This document shows, in pieces, positions 1 to 12,479 of a DNA stretch of 64,000 bases. The translations under genes and the position numbers were made by a program. How positions within the stretch are numbered: position 1 is the first letter of the stretch; each line of letters begins with the position of its first letter. This DNA comes from Spirodela intermedia (taxonomy: Eukaryota > Streptophyta > Magnoliopsida > Alismatales > Araceae). Where the stretch lies: NCBI GenBank assembly GCA_902729315.2, contig LR746268.1, positions 1,272,501 through 1,336,500 on the forward strand, given 5' to 3'. The notes below the pieces were generated by a model. The model ran no database searches. It had not been told where the DNA came from and saw nothing but the letters and a program-made list of their open reading frames with translations.

Positions 1-1000
1 AATCAAATAGGGCTCCGTTTTATACGGCAGAACATCAACCCTGAGCCAACAGTTATATTGATAGCCTACAATTTCTCTCTGTTAACATATTAAAAGTTCT
101 AGTTGAATAATAAATGTTTGCGTCCTTTCACCAATAATAATGTAAGAACCTTACAACTAATGTGAAATGGTCTTTTCACTCCGTTTAGCTTCTAGACCTC
201 AAAGTAGCGGCTAGTTAAGCCTAAAAACATGCTCCTGCGCGACCAAATTTTCTGATATTGAGTCTTTAATCAGATGCCAAAAAAAAACTTCTCATGCTTG
301 TTCAGGTGGGGTCTTGTCAACAGTTCGGTGTAGAACTTTTCATCACCCAAGCACACACTTCTGCTTTTGCTCCCCTCCTAACCATCAGCAGCCCCTTTCC
401 ACGCAAGCACTTCATCCATGTGGTGCCGCTGGTATTACGTTTTCAGCGGCCTTCTAGCGCCCTTCTACAACTCTCCTCGACCCAACTCCCCTTCCTATTC
501 CCTCCAATGGCTACCCCCCCATATGTGGCTGTACTGTTGACAACCACGCTTGGAGCTGCTCGTCCGTTCCAAGGGCTCACTAAAGTCATGCGTTACTAAG
601 GCTGTTTTCTTCGTTTATTTTTGTTCTTGGGCAAGACGATACTCAGAGGTAGCCAGACTTAACCCTATTTTATTGTCTTTCTTCCTGTACAATGAACCCA
701 GCCATCACTATTATAAAGAAATGGCTGGAGTGGAATGATACCAGTACCCCCAACTTCCTTGACCTTAAAATATGTAATTCCTGTATTTCCAACCTACGGA
801 ATTTTTTCAGTCATCGTGTTGTCTCCTACCTTTCTACTGATTAGGAATCATCGAGGCCGAACATCTAGTATATATCCAAGTCTTTGCAAACACACCCTTT
901 CAGAAAGAGACTGTGGACACGGGAACAGATGTTGCTGGGGTTTGTCAACCTAAAACTCCTGCAGTTGCACCAAACCGATGTGGTTTCTTGAATGAGGCTG
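1..1000. other. Unassigned region, probably old degraded sequence
   Basis: No gene can be supported here. Several short overlapping + strand frames exist between about 290 and 950, but none shows a domain, a start context or splice signals that join them. Composition is somewhat more GC-rich (300-600) than the AT-rich spacer that follows, which would suit decayed coding or repeat sequence. It directly precedes a patatin-like remnant, so part of it may derive from the same dead gene; this is inference only. Confidence 0.3.
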
Positions 1001-1010
1001 AAGATAGATG

Positions 1011-1131
1011 GATAAGGGGCAAGAGTAGCTGACTACTTCGATGTGATTGTGGGAACTGGCACTAGGGTTGTTGTCGCAGCCATGCTGGGGATACTAGAGG
1101 AAGAGAGACGTCAACTATTCTACTGTGTGTG
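1011..1131 (+). pseudogene. Remnant of a patatin-like phospholipase (group III type)
   Basis: Read on the + strand from about 1017, the sequence gives GARVADYFDVIVGTGT followed by RVVVAAMLG. This resembles the block in plant patatin-like phospholipase A proteins around the nucleophile elbow (ARVADYFDVVAGTG...GVLAAML). An in-frame TAA lies immediately upstream and a TGA about 20 codons downstream. I find no DGGG oxyanion motif upstream and no Asp-Gly catalytic motif downstream. Active patatins carry Ser in the GxSxG elbow, while group III members carry Gly. Here the corresponding segment reads GTGTR, so the glycine-rich run is altered as well. The fragment looks dead. The match is short and was made by eye, so chance similarity is possible. 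Confidence 0.45.
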
Positions 1132-4100
1132 ATGACCAATCTTTGTATCTCTTGACATGATGCCAGTTAATGCCCAATAAGCCACAACTTCATTCCCCTT
1201 ATGCCTATATCATTCGAGATCTTAAGAGTCGTATTTTCGGAAGGTGTATCATTTCCTACTTCTTATTAACAGACAAATAGGCCAGTCCAGCCTCTTGTTG
1301 AGATCTTCATATAAGCGAGCGCCAATATAGCAGATATCCACATGTCCATTTTCCAAGCCTTCTGGTTCATATTTAATTATCCTCTTGTTGAGGTACATAA
1401 ACACATACAGAAAGTTTTCCTTCAGTCAAATTGAAACCACTACCTAACACAGAAGAACGTCGAGGTGGTAGGTTACTCGCAAGGAGTCACTTCTATGCGT
1501 TCCTTCATAAATGAATGATGAGAAGTCATAACGAATGGTTCTGGACAAATTATGTGGAACGGTAGTCTGTGCAGATATCTCCCCTTAGGAAAAACCTGAG
1601 AAATCCTGTGAAGGTTGATGAGAAGCTATTGAGAAAGCCAATTTAAAGTGTGAATTTGGCAACATAGAGAGTATGAACCAGTTGAGTGGTGGAACAAACG
1701 ATGAAGCCCTTGTAAAGTAAGATAAATGCTTCGATGCCTTCTAAGTAACATATGTTCATGTATTAATAGAGATATATCTGATGGCCTGCTAAAATTGTGA
1801 ATCTAGAAGAAAGTTTCTGAGTGAAAATTATTAGGGAATTGAGCTAAATAATCAATGGTTATGATTGTGACATTCCATCTAAGTGAAACCACCCAAGAAG
1901 AATTATTTTTGGGGAGTGGATATAGGCAGGAGCCCAAACCACTATAAAAACCCCAGAATGTTATAATTCTAGATCATATAAAATCAAGACATTATAATCT
2001 TAAGAAAGAGTCAAGGAGTGTAGAAAAAAGTTAACCAAAGATAAATATTAGATCTGATTAATGCAATCCCTCCCCCTTCTTGATCTAAGTGTGGCCAAAA
2101 ATCAAGTAACAATTACCAAGTCACTAGATAGAGACATACAAATTTATAAAAGTTTAGGAAACTTCAACCTACTCCACCAACCATGTAGCACCATGAGAGT
2201 TTCACTAATTTCCGCTATTTAATACATTTTGGCTTTTAGAGATGCCAACCCAACCTCTCATATTCACAACTTTTTCTTGATAGAAAAATTGCATTTTAAT
2301 AGACCAATATCAATGGCACATATGGTAATCCATTGGAGCCTACAATGAGAAAAGATGAGCATTTAACTGAGTTCCATGTTGACTGAACTTCAACTTATAT
2401 AGTTTTTTTCACCTTTTTTTAAAAAAATTCATTCATTTGTACCATTTTTACCTTCCATTTTATAGCATGTGAGCTTGTGAACTTGCTGCTACCATGATCT
2501 TTTGCAATCGCTCAGTTTTCCTTAACTCATACTAGGCCTTTTAAGGATTCTAATTGTAGCTCAATTGAAGACCTAATTTTCAATACCTAGTTCTTTGAAT
2601 TCTTTCTCCTTATTTCAGTTCTAGTGAAGATCTAATTTAGTTGGTGGCATCATTATCTACATATACCTTATGTTGACATTTGTCTTTTATTATCAAAACA
2701 ATATAGTTCCTATCAAAGTCATCTACTATTGACACAATTTACTTATGCATATTGTCAATCATAAAACTACCTATTATCAACACAATTCAATACTATGTTA
2801 GTTTCAATCAAAAACATACCTATTTTTTGAAGCCATACAGTGTCAATTACTATACATCTCAACCATAGTCGCCATTTGTTCCCAAGACCTTTTGGTTGTC
2901 AATCATATATCTAATTGTCAAAAAAATAATTGATTACAGAGAAATATTCATCCCAAGTTTTGAAACTATTTGACTCTTTTTTTTATTAAAATAAATATTT
3001 TTGTTGACAAGGAATTTAAACCCAATTAAGTTAAAATTTCAACAGCATCGTGAAGGAATATTGTTTGATTTGTAACAAAACCCATTATTGTCTCCATGTT
3101 TGCATGGGAAACTATTTGGCTTAACAAAATATATCTTGTTTTATTCAAGAATATTAGACCAAAAACTAGTGTATGGAATTTTAAATTTTGTGGTCCAAAA
3201 AATAGTTTATACTTTGATAAGAGATATCGTATGAAAAGACGATCTATCTATATTAAACACTTTTCTATAATTTCATACCAGCTTTATTGATAGGCTCACA
3301 AAAAAAGTCTCATATTTACCAAAACTAAGCCATGCCAAAACATTGAGGGGGGTAACCATATAAGCCAACTCCATGTTAGTAGAAATCTTATGTTTAAAAG
3401 TGAAACAAAAACGGATCTATTAACACCCCATTATTGGGCTTTAGAGCCTTTTTGGTTTCAATGTTAAAAAGAATGCATACGAGGTAAAATAGTAACTTAC
3501 ATTGACAAATTTTTGGTGTCTTTATAAAAATGTCTACAAAATGTCTTTATAATCTTCAACAAAGCCATATATGATTTCAGTACCTTTCACATGACCAACT
3601 GTAACTTTTTCTATTTTCAAGAAAAGAGTCAACTTATTTATTACATTCATTGTTGAAAAGATAGTATATAGGAGTATAATAGAAATTTCCTTTTTTAAAT
3701 ATAACTGCTAAATCTTTATAATTTTAGAATGTCATATTCTAGCCCATGACAATGTTCCCTATGTGTTTTGAATTTATTACTTGAAAAGTTGTGTTTTTCA
3801 CTTTCTTATGCAATGACTAGAGCCACAAAATGTGTGGAAGCTAGTGGAACCTAAGAAAGTAATCCTAAGCTTTGATGCTAGCATAACAGATGTTGGTGGA
3901 ACCTAAGAAAGTAATCCTTAGATAGTGGCATAGGCCAAGTGCATTAAACTAGATGTCTTAGTTTTAGAAACTTGGTGAAACTTTAAAAGATGAATCCCTC
4001 ACCCTTCCCCTATTTTGGTTCATCCAATAACCACCTTGAAACAAACACTCATATATTACTAATAGAAGAACAGGAAGAAGCCACTTGGAGATGCCAAACC

Positions 4101-5090
4101 CCCTATAAATCTAATCATATAACTAAGTTATAGGCCATTCTATAGCATGTTTTAAATACTTGAGTGAATTATGAAAGTCTTGTACTTGTTCCCCCAATCA
4201 ATAAGTATCTTGAACCTCAAAAGAGTCAGCATATTTCGAACATTGTGCCATCATTGGGGCACTTAGGCAACAATGACATGAAGCCTTGCAAGGCCTCGAC
4301 AGATGAAATGGTGTGACAAAAAGAGTCTTAGATTGGGGTTTATAGAGGTAATTACATGTGATAAACTCTATAAACAAGATGATAGATTGAATTAGAGTTG
4401 TCAAATTCAATGATCTTCTTATTTTCTCCAAAATAAGTTGTCCTTCCTTTAATGTTATTTTAAAGAAAATATATCCTCATAACACTGAATTTGATATTGA
4501 CTTTTAGAATAAAATATTTGGATGCATGTGTGTGTATCCAAAAGAACTTTCACCTTCATAACACAGATCTTGATAGTGATTTTTTAGAATAAAATACTAG
4601 GACCTATTAGCATTCATTCTCTTATCATAATTATCCAGCATAAAATAAGTAAATGGTTTCCCTGAATTATCATCTAATAAATTTTGTTCATAATTTCACA
4701 ATAGGTGTAAAAACTTTAGAATTCTCCCAATATTAGCTGTTTTCTGCAACATATATAAGTATTTATGCGTGTATTGCTTCTAATGTCTATAACATCTTGT
4801 ATGTTTGGAAAACTTCTAGCTGTTACAAGAAGGATACAGACTTGCTTATCTTTGGGATCTACATCTTTTCCCTGCTCTAGTTTCAAAGACATCTAGGGTT
4901 TATCTCGACCATCACCCTCTAAGTATTAATCATCAATTGAATATGTGCAACAGGAGCAGACCAACATAAAGCTCACGTTCAGATAGTTATAGGAAACTCT
5001 AAAGCTAGAAATATTTCGCTTAAGAAGGTTTGTTCTGTCGTTGTTTTAATTTAAAGCTCATTTTCTGATCTAAACGCACATTACAAGGTC
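1132..5090. other. AT-rich intergenic spacer with two small direct duplications
   Basis: No coding region is supported in this long AT-rich stretch; open frames are short and lack any recognisable motif. Two local direct repeats are visible. A 23-nt identical unit occurs at 3844 and 3896 (period 52). A diverged unit of about 45 nt occurs at about 4477 and 4556. The sequence otherwise resembles ordinary decayed plant intergenic DNA. Confidence 0.5.
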
Positions 5091-5217
5091 TCAACAAGAT
5101 GTGGCATAACAGAAAACCCAGAAAAAGGACGTGGCGCTACATCATATGCATTTTTCTATGACGTACAGACAGATAGATGAATTTTCAATTGGGTGATCAC
5201 CATCATGTGGCGCTACA

Positions 5218-5269
<52 letters not shown>

Positions 5270-6945
5270 GTGCGTGTTGAGGGTAGGGCTCAAACTTATT
5301 GACAACATATTTTTTGTCTCTTTGAGCTCTTTCAAGAAATGCTATTGAATAATTTTTAATGTCTATCATCCCATCCTATGCTTCAGTTGGTTTCAACTTT
5401 TCCAAGTGATCTAGGTCTTGACAATCTCATGCTAAGAAGGCTTGGTCTTCTTTCGTTTATAATGTGATTCTTCATAAATTTTCTAATTTCATTTTTCTAC
5501 TTAGTGTATATCATTTCAATTTAGTACTATTATTGAATCAATAATTTTAATTATGGCCTACTTTTTTCAATATGGATCCAAATTCACGTCTACCCACCTC
5601 GTAGGTTCTGATTTGAATTCTTATTTCTTTCAATTAGTTTTAATTTCTGTAGTGGAAAACCATTTAAGTTTTCCAACCAAACTATCAATTTGGCTAGCCA
5701 ATCTGATCATGCAATGATTGATGTTTGAGGCCTATCATTTTTTATGGATATTTTTATTAAATTTATTCTTTTTCTAAATTTACTCTAAAGCATTTCAAGT
5801 AAATTTTCTTTATGCATATATATAGATATATTTATGTGAGCTAAGAAAGTTACTACACCTTTGAAAGTTAATCAAATCAAAGTTTTATGTAAACTATAAA
5901 AGTTATTGGTTGAGGGGCTGATTCAACTAACCCTCAATCTAGACTCTTTAGTATAGATGGATGAGCCGACCAAGTGGGTTCGAACTGGCATATAGTCTTC
6001 TTCATCCAAACAATTGAGCGACATCCCAAGTAAACCCAGTGGATCACGTTAAACCACGGTTTCATAATAGTACCAAGGTCTATTCAATGAAGAAGTTCAA
6101 CCAATTCGAGGAGAGGTGAGATGTTTGACCGCTGATTTTGACGTTGACCTTAGAGATGCTCCTACGAAAAAAGGGCTTTTTACATGGGTTGTGAGCCAGG
6201 TTCAACCCTTTTTTTTTCTTGGCACGAGATGCCCTTGTAAAAAGCCCCAGGGCTATTTACTATTAGCCAATTAGTCATTCTCAGATGATTTACTAGCAGT
6301 GCATCTTTGATGCAGTCATCAATTCTCCCGATCGGCCACAATTACCGCGAGCAAACGATAACGAGGAACGCATTTTGGCTCGTTGCGCGGGGATGCGATT
6401 CGCCAAGCTGTCGCACTACGGTGGACGGCGTGCTCTGCGGTAGTTCCAGCGTCTTTATCGGGTTGGAAATCTTCCACTTACGTAAGGAAAGAGAACATTT
6501 TTAAGTTTTTTAAATGCCCCCATGAGAGAAGAGGAGAGAGAGGGAGAGAGAGAGGGTGAATGATGGCAGATGACGTCTACATGCCAAGAATGGGCACTCT
6601 AGAGTGAGATATCTGTGCCCTACCTTGAGAGAGAAGGAGAGAAGCGGGGGAGGGGGGAGGGGGGGGGGGATAGAGTGAGAGAGAGCAACCATGACAGGTC
6701 TCATTTAACAAGAGGGAGGGAGAGTCAACTACAAAATGGTAGTATGATGTAAGTTAGATGAGAAGATTTTTACTATAATCTATGGTTAGACATAAGAAAG
6801 TATACAATTGATAAGCCCAATGAAGGAATCTCATTTAGCGAAAGAGAGAGAGAGAGAGTAATTCGACGTGACGATGACTGATAGCCCACCAATCGCTATA
6901 CATGTCCATTTCTATATAAATACAGACGTAAAGGCATACACATAC

Positions 6946-6994
<49 letters not shown>

Positions 6995-7900
6995 TGCCTA
7001 GAAATGACTGCTACGAAGTTGAGAATAAATTGTGACTTAGTTTTTAAAAGAAAATTTGGTGACCTAATTTAGGATTAATTAGACTACGCTTCGGTTAAAC
7101 GTTGGAAATATTTAAGTTAAGCAAACCCAATCGAAAGAACGTGTAGAGAAAAAAGGGGAGAGGTTGAGGGAGTGGGTAGAGAGAGAGAGAGAGAAATGAA
7201 TGTTGGTGTCACTAACCCATATTCCACGATAGGCGGTGGGGTTGGTGATTTTGTCTGACTCCACGCCTAGTGGGGTCCACGTTGGGGACATCCAAGTCAG
7301 CTCGATCAGATCATTTGGACCGTCTGATTGGGAGGCCCTATGTGAGGAGCACCAATTGGCATCATGATGATCAGGGGCAGATGGATGAGCACCGCGTAAT
7401 AATAGCCTATATTCCTATCTTAGACCCTTTGGGAAAAAACCTACGGTTCTCCATGTGCATCTTTATTTATTGCATTTACACTCCGTAATTTACGTTTACG
7501 ACCACAATATCTCGAAATTAGCATTCATACGCTCACCTATTTTGGGTATTTTTAAAGAAAATACAAGCCACCTATTACATTCATGTTATCGAAACCACTA
7601 TAGTTATTATCTTTAAAATATATCTAATTTATTATTATTATTTGATAATTTTTTCTCATATCGGATCTCATATTGTTCTCATATGATAAATTGTTCTCAA
7701 ATAATATGATTAATGGGAACACATCCTCATAAAAGAATATCATGATATTTATAAATATTTTATAAATTTTATAAGTTCTTGTAATTATGGGATTCATATC
7801 TTTATAGGCAACTTCTAGGATTTGGTCACCGAGGTTGTGCACGTATGGGAAGGATACAAAAACAATTTTTAGAGGGCCTTGTCGTAGGTACAAGTTTTAG
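5091..7900. other. Intergenic spacer with (CT)n, (GA)n and (TA)n tracts
   Basis: No gene is supported. A 13-nt motif (GTGGCGCTACATC) occurs at about 5131 and 5206, the second copy running straight into a (CT)n tract at 5217-5265. Other simple repeats are GA-rich runs at 6534-6720 and 6843-6859, and a (TA)n(GA)n compound tract at 6950-6994. A fold-back hairpin at 6173-6248 is listed separately. Confidence 0.5.
6173..6248. repeat. Short fold-back inverted repeat
   Basis: The left arm GGGCTTTTTACATGGG (6173-6188) is mirrored by CCCTTGTAAAAAGCCC (6232-6247), giving a stem of about 16 bp with one mismatch and a loop of about 43 nt. It may be a tiny MITE remnant or a chance hairpin. No target-site duplication is obvious and no coding sequence is nearby. 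Confidence 0.5.
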
Positions 7901-8787
7901 AAGGTCGGAAACACCAAAATAACCTGAACCGGGGGTGGGAATGTAATATTCACTTTCAAAAGCTTATATTGCGTATGGGATAAGTTCCGGAAGAACCATG
8001 TGATAAAGTGAACAGCCAGAATCTCTCTCTCTCTCGAACTCTGCCTTTTTCTAGTCTACGCCGAGGCACCCAGTTTCCAAATTCTGGGGTTGTAGACTGT
8101 CGGGGTATTCCAGTTTGGAGATGCGGCCAGAGCTGACGGAGAGGGCCAGGTTAGGGAGCAGGAGAGAGAAGGGCCGGAGGAGAGGGTGTGGGGGTAAGAG
8201 GAGCTGTCGTAGAGAGAGACAGAGAGAAACAGAGAGAGAGAGGGGTGAGGAGGAGGTCGGAGCATAGTCGAGACCAGGGAAGAAGAGGGGTGGAGGGAGG
8301 AGCTAGGAGCCTTATTCAATATGGGGATCAAGAAGAAGGGGAGAGGCTGAGCGAGGAACTCGTTGGCGGTGGTGTTTGCTCACGGGAAAATTTAAAGTGA
8401 GAGAGAGAGAGAGGAGGGTTCGGAGAGGTATTCGACGAACTCGCCATTAATACAAGGGAGAGGACAGGTGTCGTAGCTGATGAGAGGAGATGGGTCATGG
8501 ATCCGTTTCAGGCGGAGCCATTTGACCTCTCTCCCTCCCAGATTCACCTTCTGTGGCGGACTCCTGCCGTATGGTGCTTGCATGTAGGAGAGGAGGGAAT
8601 TCTGAGGCTAGGTCTGGAGGTGGGAGGAAGAAAGGAAGTGTTTTTCTGGTGCGGGAACAGAGAGAGAGAGAGAGAGAGAAAGAGAGAGGTGAGACACCTC
8701 TATGGATGGAATGGTGGCGAGCGAAGGGAAGATTCGTGGGTCGGCCCCCTGCAAAGTCTGAATTGAAAAGGTGAAGGGGGGAAAGGA
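7901..8787 (+). promoter_or_regulatory. Upstream and leader region of the sulfotransferase-like gene, GA-rich
   Basis: This stretch immediately precedes the ATG at 8788. It is strongly purine-rich on the sense strand, with (GA)n runs at 8210-8240, 8398-8413 and 8660-8690. Overlapping open frames on both strands here are low-complexity (Arg/Glu/Gly or Ser/Leu rich) and not convincing proteins. I see no certain TATA box. Calling it promoter plus 5' UTR rests on its position and on the GA/CT-rich leaders found at the other genes in this window. Confidence 0.4.
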
Positions 8788-9962
8788 ATGGCAGAGGAGC
8801 TCTGCTTCTTCACCAAGGTTATCTCTCTTCCTCTCCTCGTGTCATTCTCCTTTCTTCTCCCTCCCCTTTCCCCCTCTTTTGTACATTTGAAAAAAAAATG
8901 ATCCTTTGGAATGCTTGATGCCTTGCGAAGGGGAAGAATCGCCCGCCACAGCTTACCCTTTGGTGCATTGAATGGAAAATCATCTTCTTACTCCACTTTA
9001 GATTACAAATACTGGTGCCTCTTGTGGTAAATACGCCAGCTTTGCTGGCTCCATTCCCCTCCTCGCTACCATCTCACCTCAGAGATTACAAGGCTCGACA
9101 AAATTTCTGTGAATTCAGACTCTACTGGCGGGAATTCACGCGGGTCAATCGCAGCTCCCATTCTTCTCCCTGAATTCTGTGGTAATCATTTCTTTCAGGA
9201 GGCATTTGTCATCAGACCCACGAAGAAGACTCCGATCACCCTCAGAATGATCATCTTGATCTTCTCCATGGTATTCGGAGTTTACATATGCTCAGTCTCC
9301 CTAAGACAATCGAGATTCCGCAGCCATACGAATCTTATTGAAGTGGTCGTAAGCAGGCACTGCCGTAGGCCAGTTGCCTCCAACTGGGAGGACCCTTTGA
9401 TACATTATCCTGTGCCCAGAACCTATAACAGGTAACAATCAACTCCCCCTCTCAGTTTTCCCTTCATGGTGAAGAAATTCGGGTATTTATCTGCCTCTGG
9501 GGTTCTGGACAGGAACGAGTGCGCCTGTAACCCAGTCCGGTTCTTTGCAATTATATCAATGCAGAGGTCAGGAAGTGGCTGGTTTGAGACGTTCTTGAAC
9601 AGCCACATCAATGTCAGCTCCAACGGAGAGATCTTCTCAGTGAAAGAAAGGCGGAGCAATATGACTGCTATTGAGGCCACGCTTGATAAAGTGTACAGCC
9701 TAGATTGGATGAGCAGTGCTGCCAAGAATGAATGCACAGCTGCTGTTGGATTTAAGTGGATGCTGAATCAGGCATGCAAGCACAATCTAGTAGATTTAAT
9801 GGTGCAGAATCATACAATATTTTTATTTTTGCTTGTCATCGCCCTTATGATGGTTATCCTTTGATACATGATCTCATCGGCATAGTTTTATATATACTAG
9901 TCCTTTCCTCTCCCTGGGTTTTTTCTGATTCTCAATAAATGGAGAAGGCATATGTGTCTGTC

Positions 9963-10029
<67 letters not shown>

Positions 10030-12420
10030 ACTGATATATACGTATTTATTAATGTTTCTCTTCCAAATTCTCAAGTATAATTAACCACTCACCGTCGTCT
10101 TTGGAAAAATTCCCCTTTTTATTCCTCAATCTAGTCAATTTATTGGTGCAAAATCATACTTTTTGGGCCAATTTTTTTTATCTTTATGCTGATTGTCCTT
10201 CGGTATTCGCCCTCCTTGTCACACCTTCGTTTGAATGTTTCTGGAAATGGGGTGTTTTTTATAGCTCTTTTCTCCGTTTGGATTTTTCTTGGTTCTTTTT
10301 TTCACTGATTTGGTTTTACAAATATATTTAAATGTTTTATCTCGTAGGGTCTTAACTCTTATTGAAAAATCTTGGTCATTTTTCTTGAGAACCCTCCATT
10401 TATGTTCTTTAATCAAGGATATTTGATGATGAGAAGTCATGTCTTTTTTTGGCTATATTCTCACCCTGATGCTGGCTATCCCATTTAGTTTGACGGGAAT
10501 GGGGCATAATTCTGTAGCCTATTTCTATGTTCGGATTTTTCATGAATTTCCAGTTTTACTGATTCTATATAAATTGAAAAGTCAATGTACATAGTAGATT
10601 TGGTTTTCAAAATTCATTTTTTTATATAATTTCATCTGTATGCTAGCTGCCCTTTCTGATCAACATGGTATCATATTTGTTTTCATGGAAATGTTGCATT
10701 TTCTTGAAGTTTTTTCTCTTTTCTTGGGCTTTTTCATGAATTTTACTTGACTGATCCTGTAAAATGAATAGAAAAGTATGGGGTGTTCATTTTCCTTTGG
10801 TTTTTTGTTTTCATTCTATCACGCAACGCTCTATGGCTTGGCTTTTCTATCCTAGTTAGACTCAGAGCCTCGTTGAACAGCCGATGGAGAACATCTAGTA
10901 CTTAATTTCCTTAACGGGAAAATGTTTTATTATTTTATTTTATTAAGTTATATACTAATTTCCTCATTGAGCTTTTATGATCGGAATGAATGGCATTTGC
11001 TTCAATGCTCTTGGGGATCACAAGGTTGTATTTACCTACGTTAATTTAGTATCTAATCTTACCCATTAACCTTGTGTTTTCTATTTTGTGTGATTTCTTT
11101 CGTTCCTTCTTAGAATTTTAATTTATTGGGATGAAAACTTCATGATCAACCCTGAAGACCATCTGGATTGGAAATAATAATGCCTTTGAAAGAGTGAATA
11201 CTTGAGTTCTCTTATCCTTGGAATCAGATGAAAAAAAAAATCATCCTATGATGCGTCTAATTGTAGTAAATATTGGGCAGAAATTATTATTTTTAAGAAG
11301 AATTATTGTGGGTTTAATTGGAAATAAAGTGTGGGTCCACTTCAAGTTCTTTCTGATGGGTAGCATTTGATTGTTTTTCTATTTTTAATAGAAAATTCAG
11401 ATTTCTTTTTCTTGGAAAGGCAGGGTAGAATTCAGATTTTATATTTTTGAAATTCAACTTTTCTGTCTGAACATAAAAATAATTTTTTTTAATTCCAAAA
11501 TTTGGTAGGGCAGCATTCAAGTCCCCTCTAATGGGAAATCTTGAATGGAATTCAAGTATTTTCTTTTCTAAAAGTAGAATTTAAACTGTCTTAATCAGAA
11601 ACACGCTGAAAATTTCCAAAAAACGAATTAATGAGAAAAATAGAGTAGAATCGATGCTCCTGTTTTTATGTAATATTCTTCCTAATTTGGAAGTCGTCTC
11701 ACTGCAGGGCCCAATGGAGCACCATGAAGAAATAACCAAGTACTTCAACAGGAGGGGCGTCTTTGTGATCTTCCTCTTCCGGAGAAATCTCCTCCGTCGG
11801 ATGGTCTCTGTGATCGCCAACTCCCACGATCGATATGCCAAGCTATTGAATGGGACCCACAAATCCCATGTCCACTCCGCCAATGAGGTCAACTCACATC
11901 TAAATTCAGAGGCTAAAATATAATTTTTCCCATGAGAGTTGCTTTCCAGGGTGGAGGAAAAATGGAAATTTGATTCAACGGTCCTGATGATCTTGCAGGC
12001 GGTGATCCTTGCCAGCTACAGGCCGCTGATCAACACCACCCTCTTGTTCGCCGACCTGAACAAGACGAAAGATTTGATCGACAAGGCCCTGGAGTTCTTC
12101 AAGAGCACCCGCCACATCATCCTCTACTATGAGGATCTTGTCAGCAATCGGACAGTGAGTCTCCCCTGTTCTTCATAGATTTCCAAAAATTTCGGCTGTC
12201 TGGGGTTGACTTTGACGGATTTGTTATCTTGGGCGTTGACCCACAGAAGCTGGTGGACGTCCAGGACTTCCTCGGCGTGCCCCACCGACAATTGGTAAGC
12301 CGCCAGGTCAAGATCCACACCAGGCCGCTGTCGGATCACATCAAGAACTGGGACGCCGTCAACAATGCCATCAATGGCACCGAATATGAGAGCTTCCTCA
12401 ATGCCGACTACCATCTGTAG
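8788..12420 (+). CDS. Membrane-anchored sulfotransferase-like P-loop protein, 6 exons, 343 aa
   Basis: Exons: 8788-8817, 9199-9431, 9513-9771, 11708-11887, 11999-12154, 12247-12420; phase is kept at all junctions. The short first exon (MAEELCFFTK) matches the conserved amino end of this plant family. A basic stretch then leads to one membrane segment at about residues 25-44, suggesting a type II Golgi protein. The 5'-phosphosulfate-binding loop is SMQRSGSGWFET (about 103-114). A 3'-phosphate-binding motif starts at FLFRRNLLRRM (about 196-206), with Ser 208 following. The family is annotated in plants as P-loop NTPase or NodH-like sulfotransferase. It would transfer sulfate from PAPS, but its acceptor is not known to me. 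Intron 3 (1936 bp) appears to begin with GC instead of GT. The gene converges on the metallophosphoesterase gene downstream. The family call is firm; substrate and location are inference. Confidence 0.9.
9968..10025. repeat. (TG)n microsatellite in intron 3 of the sulfotransferase-like gene
   Basis: About 29 uninterrupted TG dinucleotides lie within the 1.9-kb intron, flanked by TATA-rich sequence. It is the only long (TG)n tract in a window dominated by (CT)n. Confidence 0.9.
10130..10780. repeat. Degenerate intronic repeats (about three copies)
   Basis: Three related blocks recur in order: a TATGCTRGCTRYCC-like motif at about 10187, 10470 and 10640; a GRAATGGGG-like motif at about 10243, 10497 and 10687; and a GGATTTTTCATGAATTT-like motif followed by ACTGATYCT at about 10279, 10535 and 10725. 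An additional piece is shared between about 9787-9815 and 10130-10158. Spacing is irregular (about 280 then 170 bp), so this is an old, diverged internal duplication. Confidence 0.45.
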
Positions 12421-12430
12421 GTCGTCAATG

Positions 12431-12479
<49 letters not shown>

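Noticed and set aside
5955-5985. tRNA- or SINE-like B box (GGTTCGAAC)
   Set aside because: No matching A box at the right distance and no cloverleaf could be drawn.
9109-9198. Single first exon for the sulfotransferase-like gene beginning at 9109
   Set aside because: There is no ATG there (the codon is GTG). A family-typical MAEELCFFTK exon at 8788-8817 and an acceptor at 9198 give a better model.
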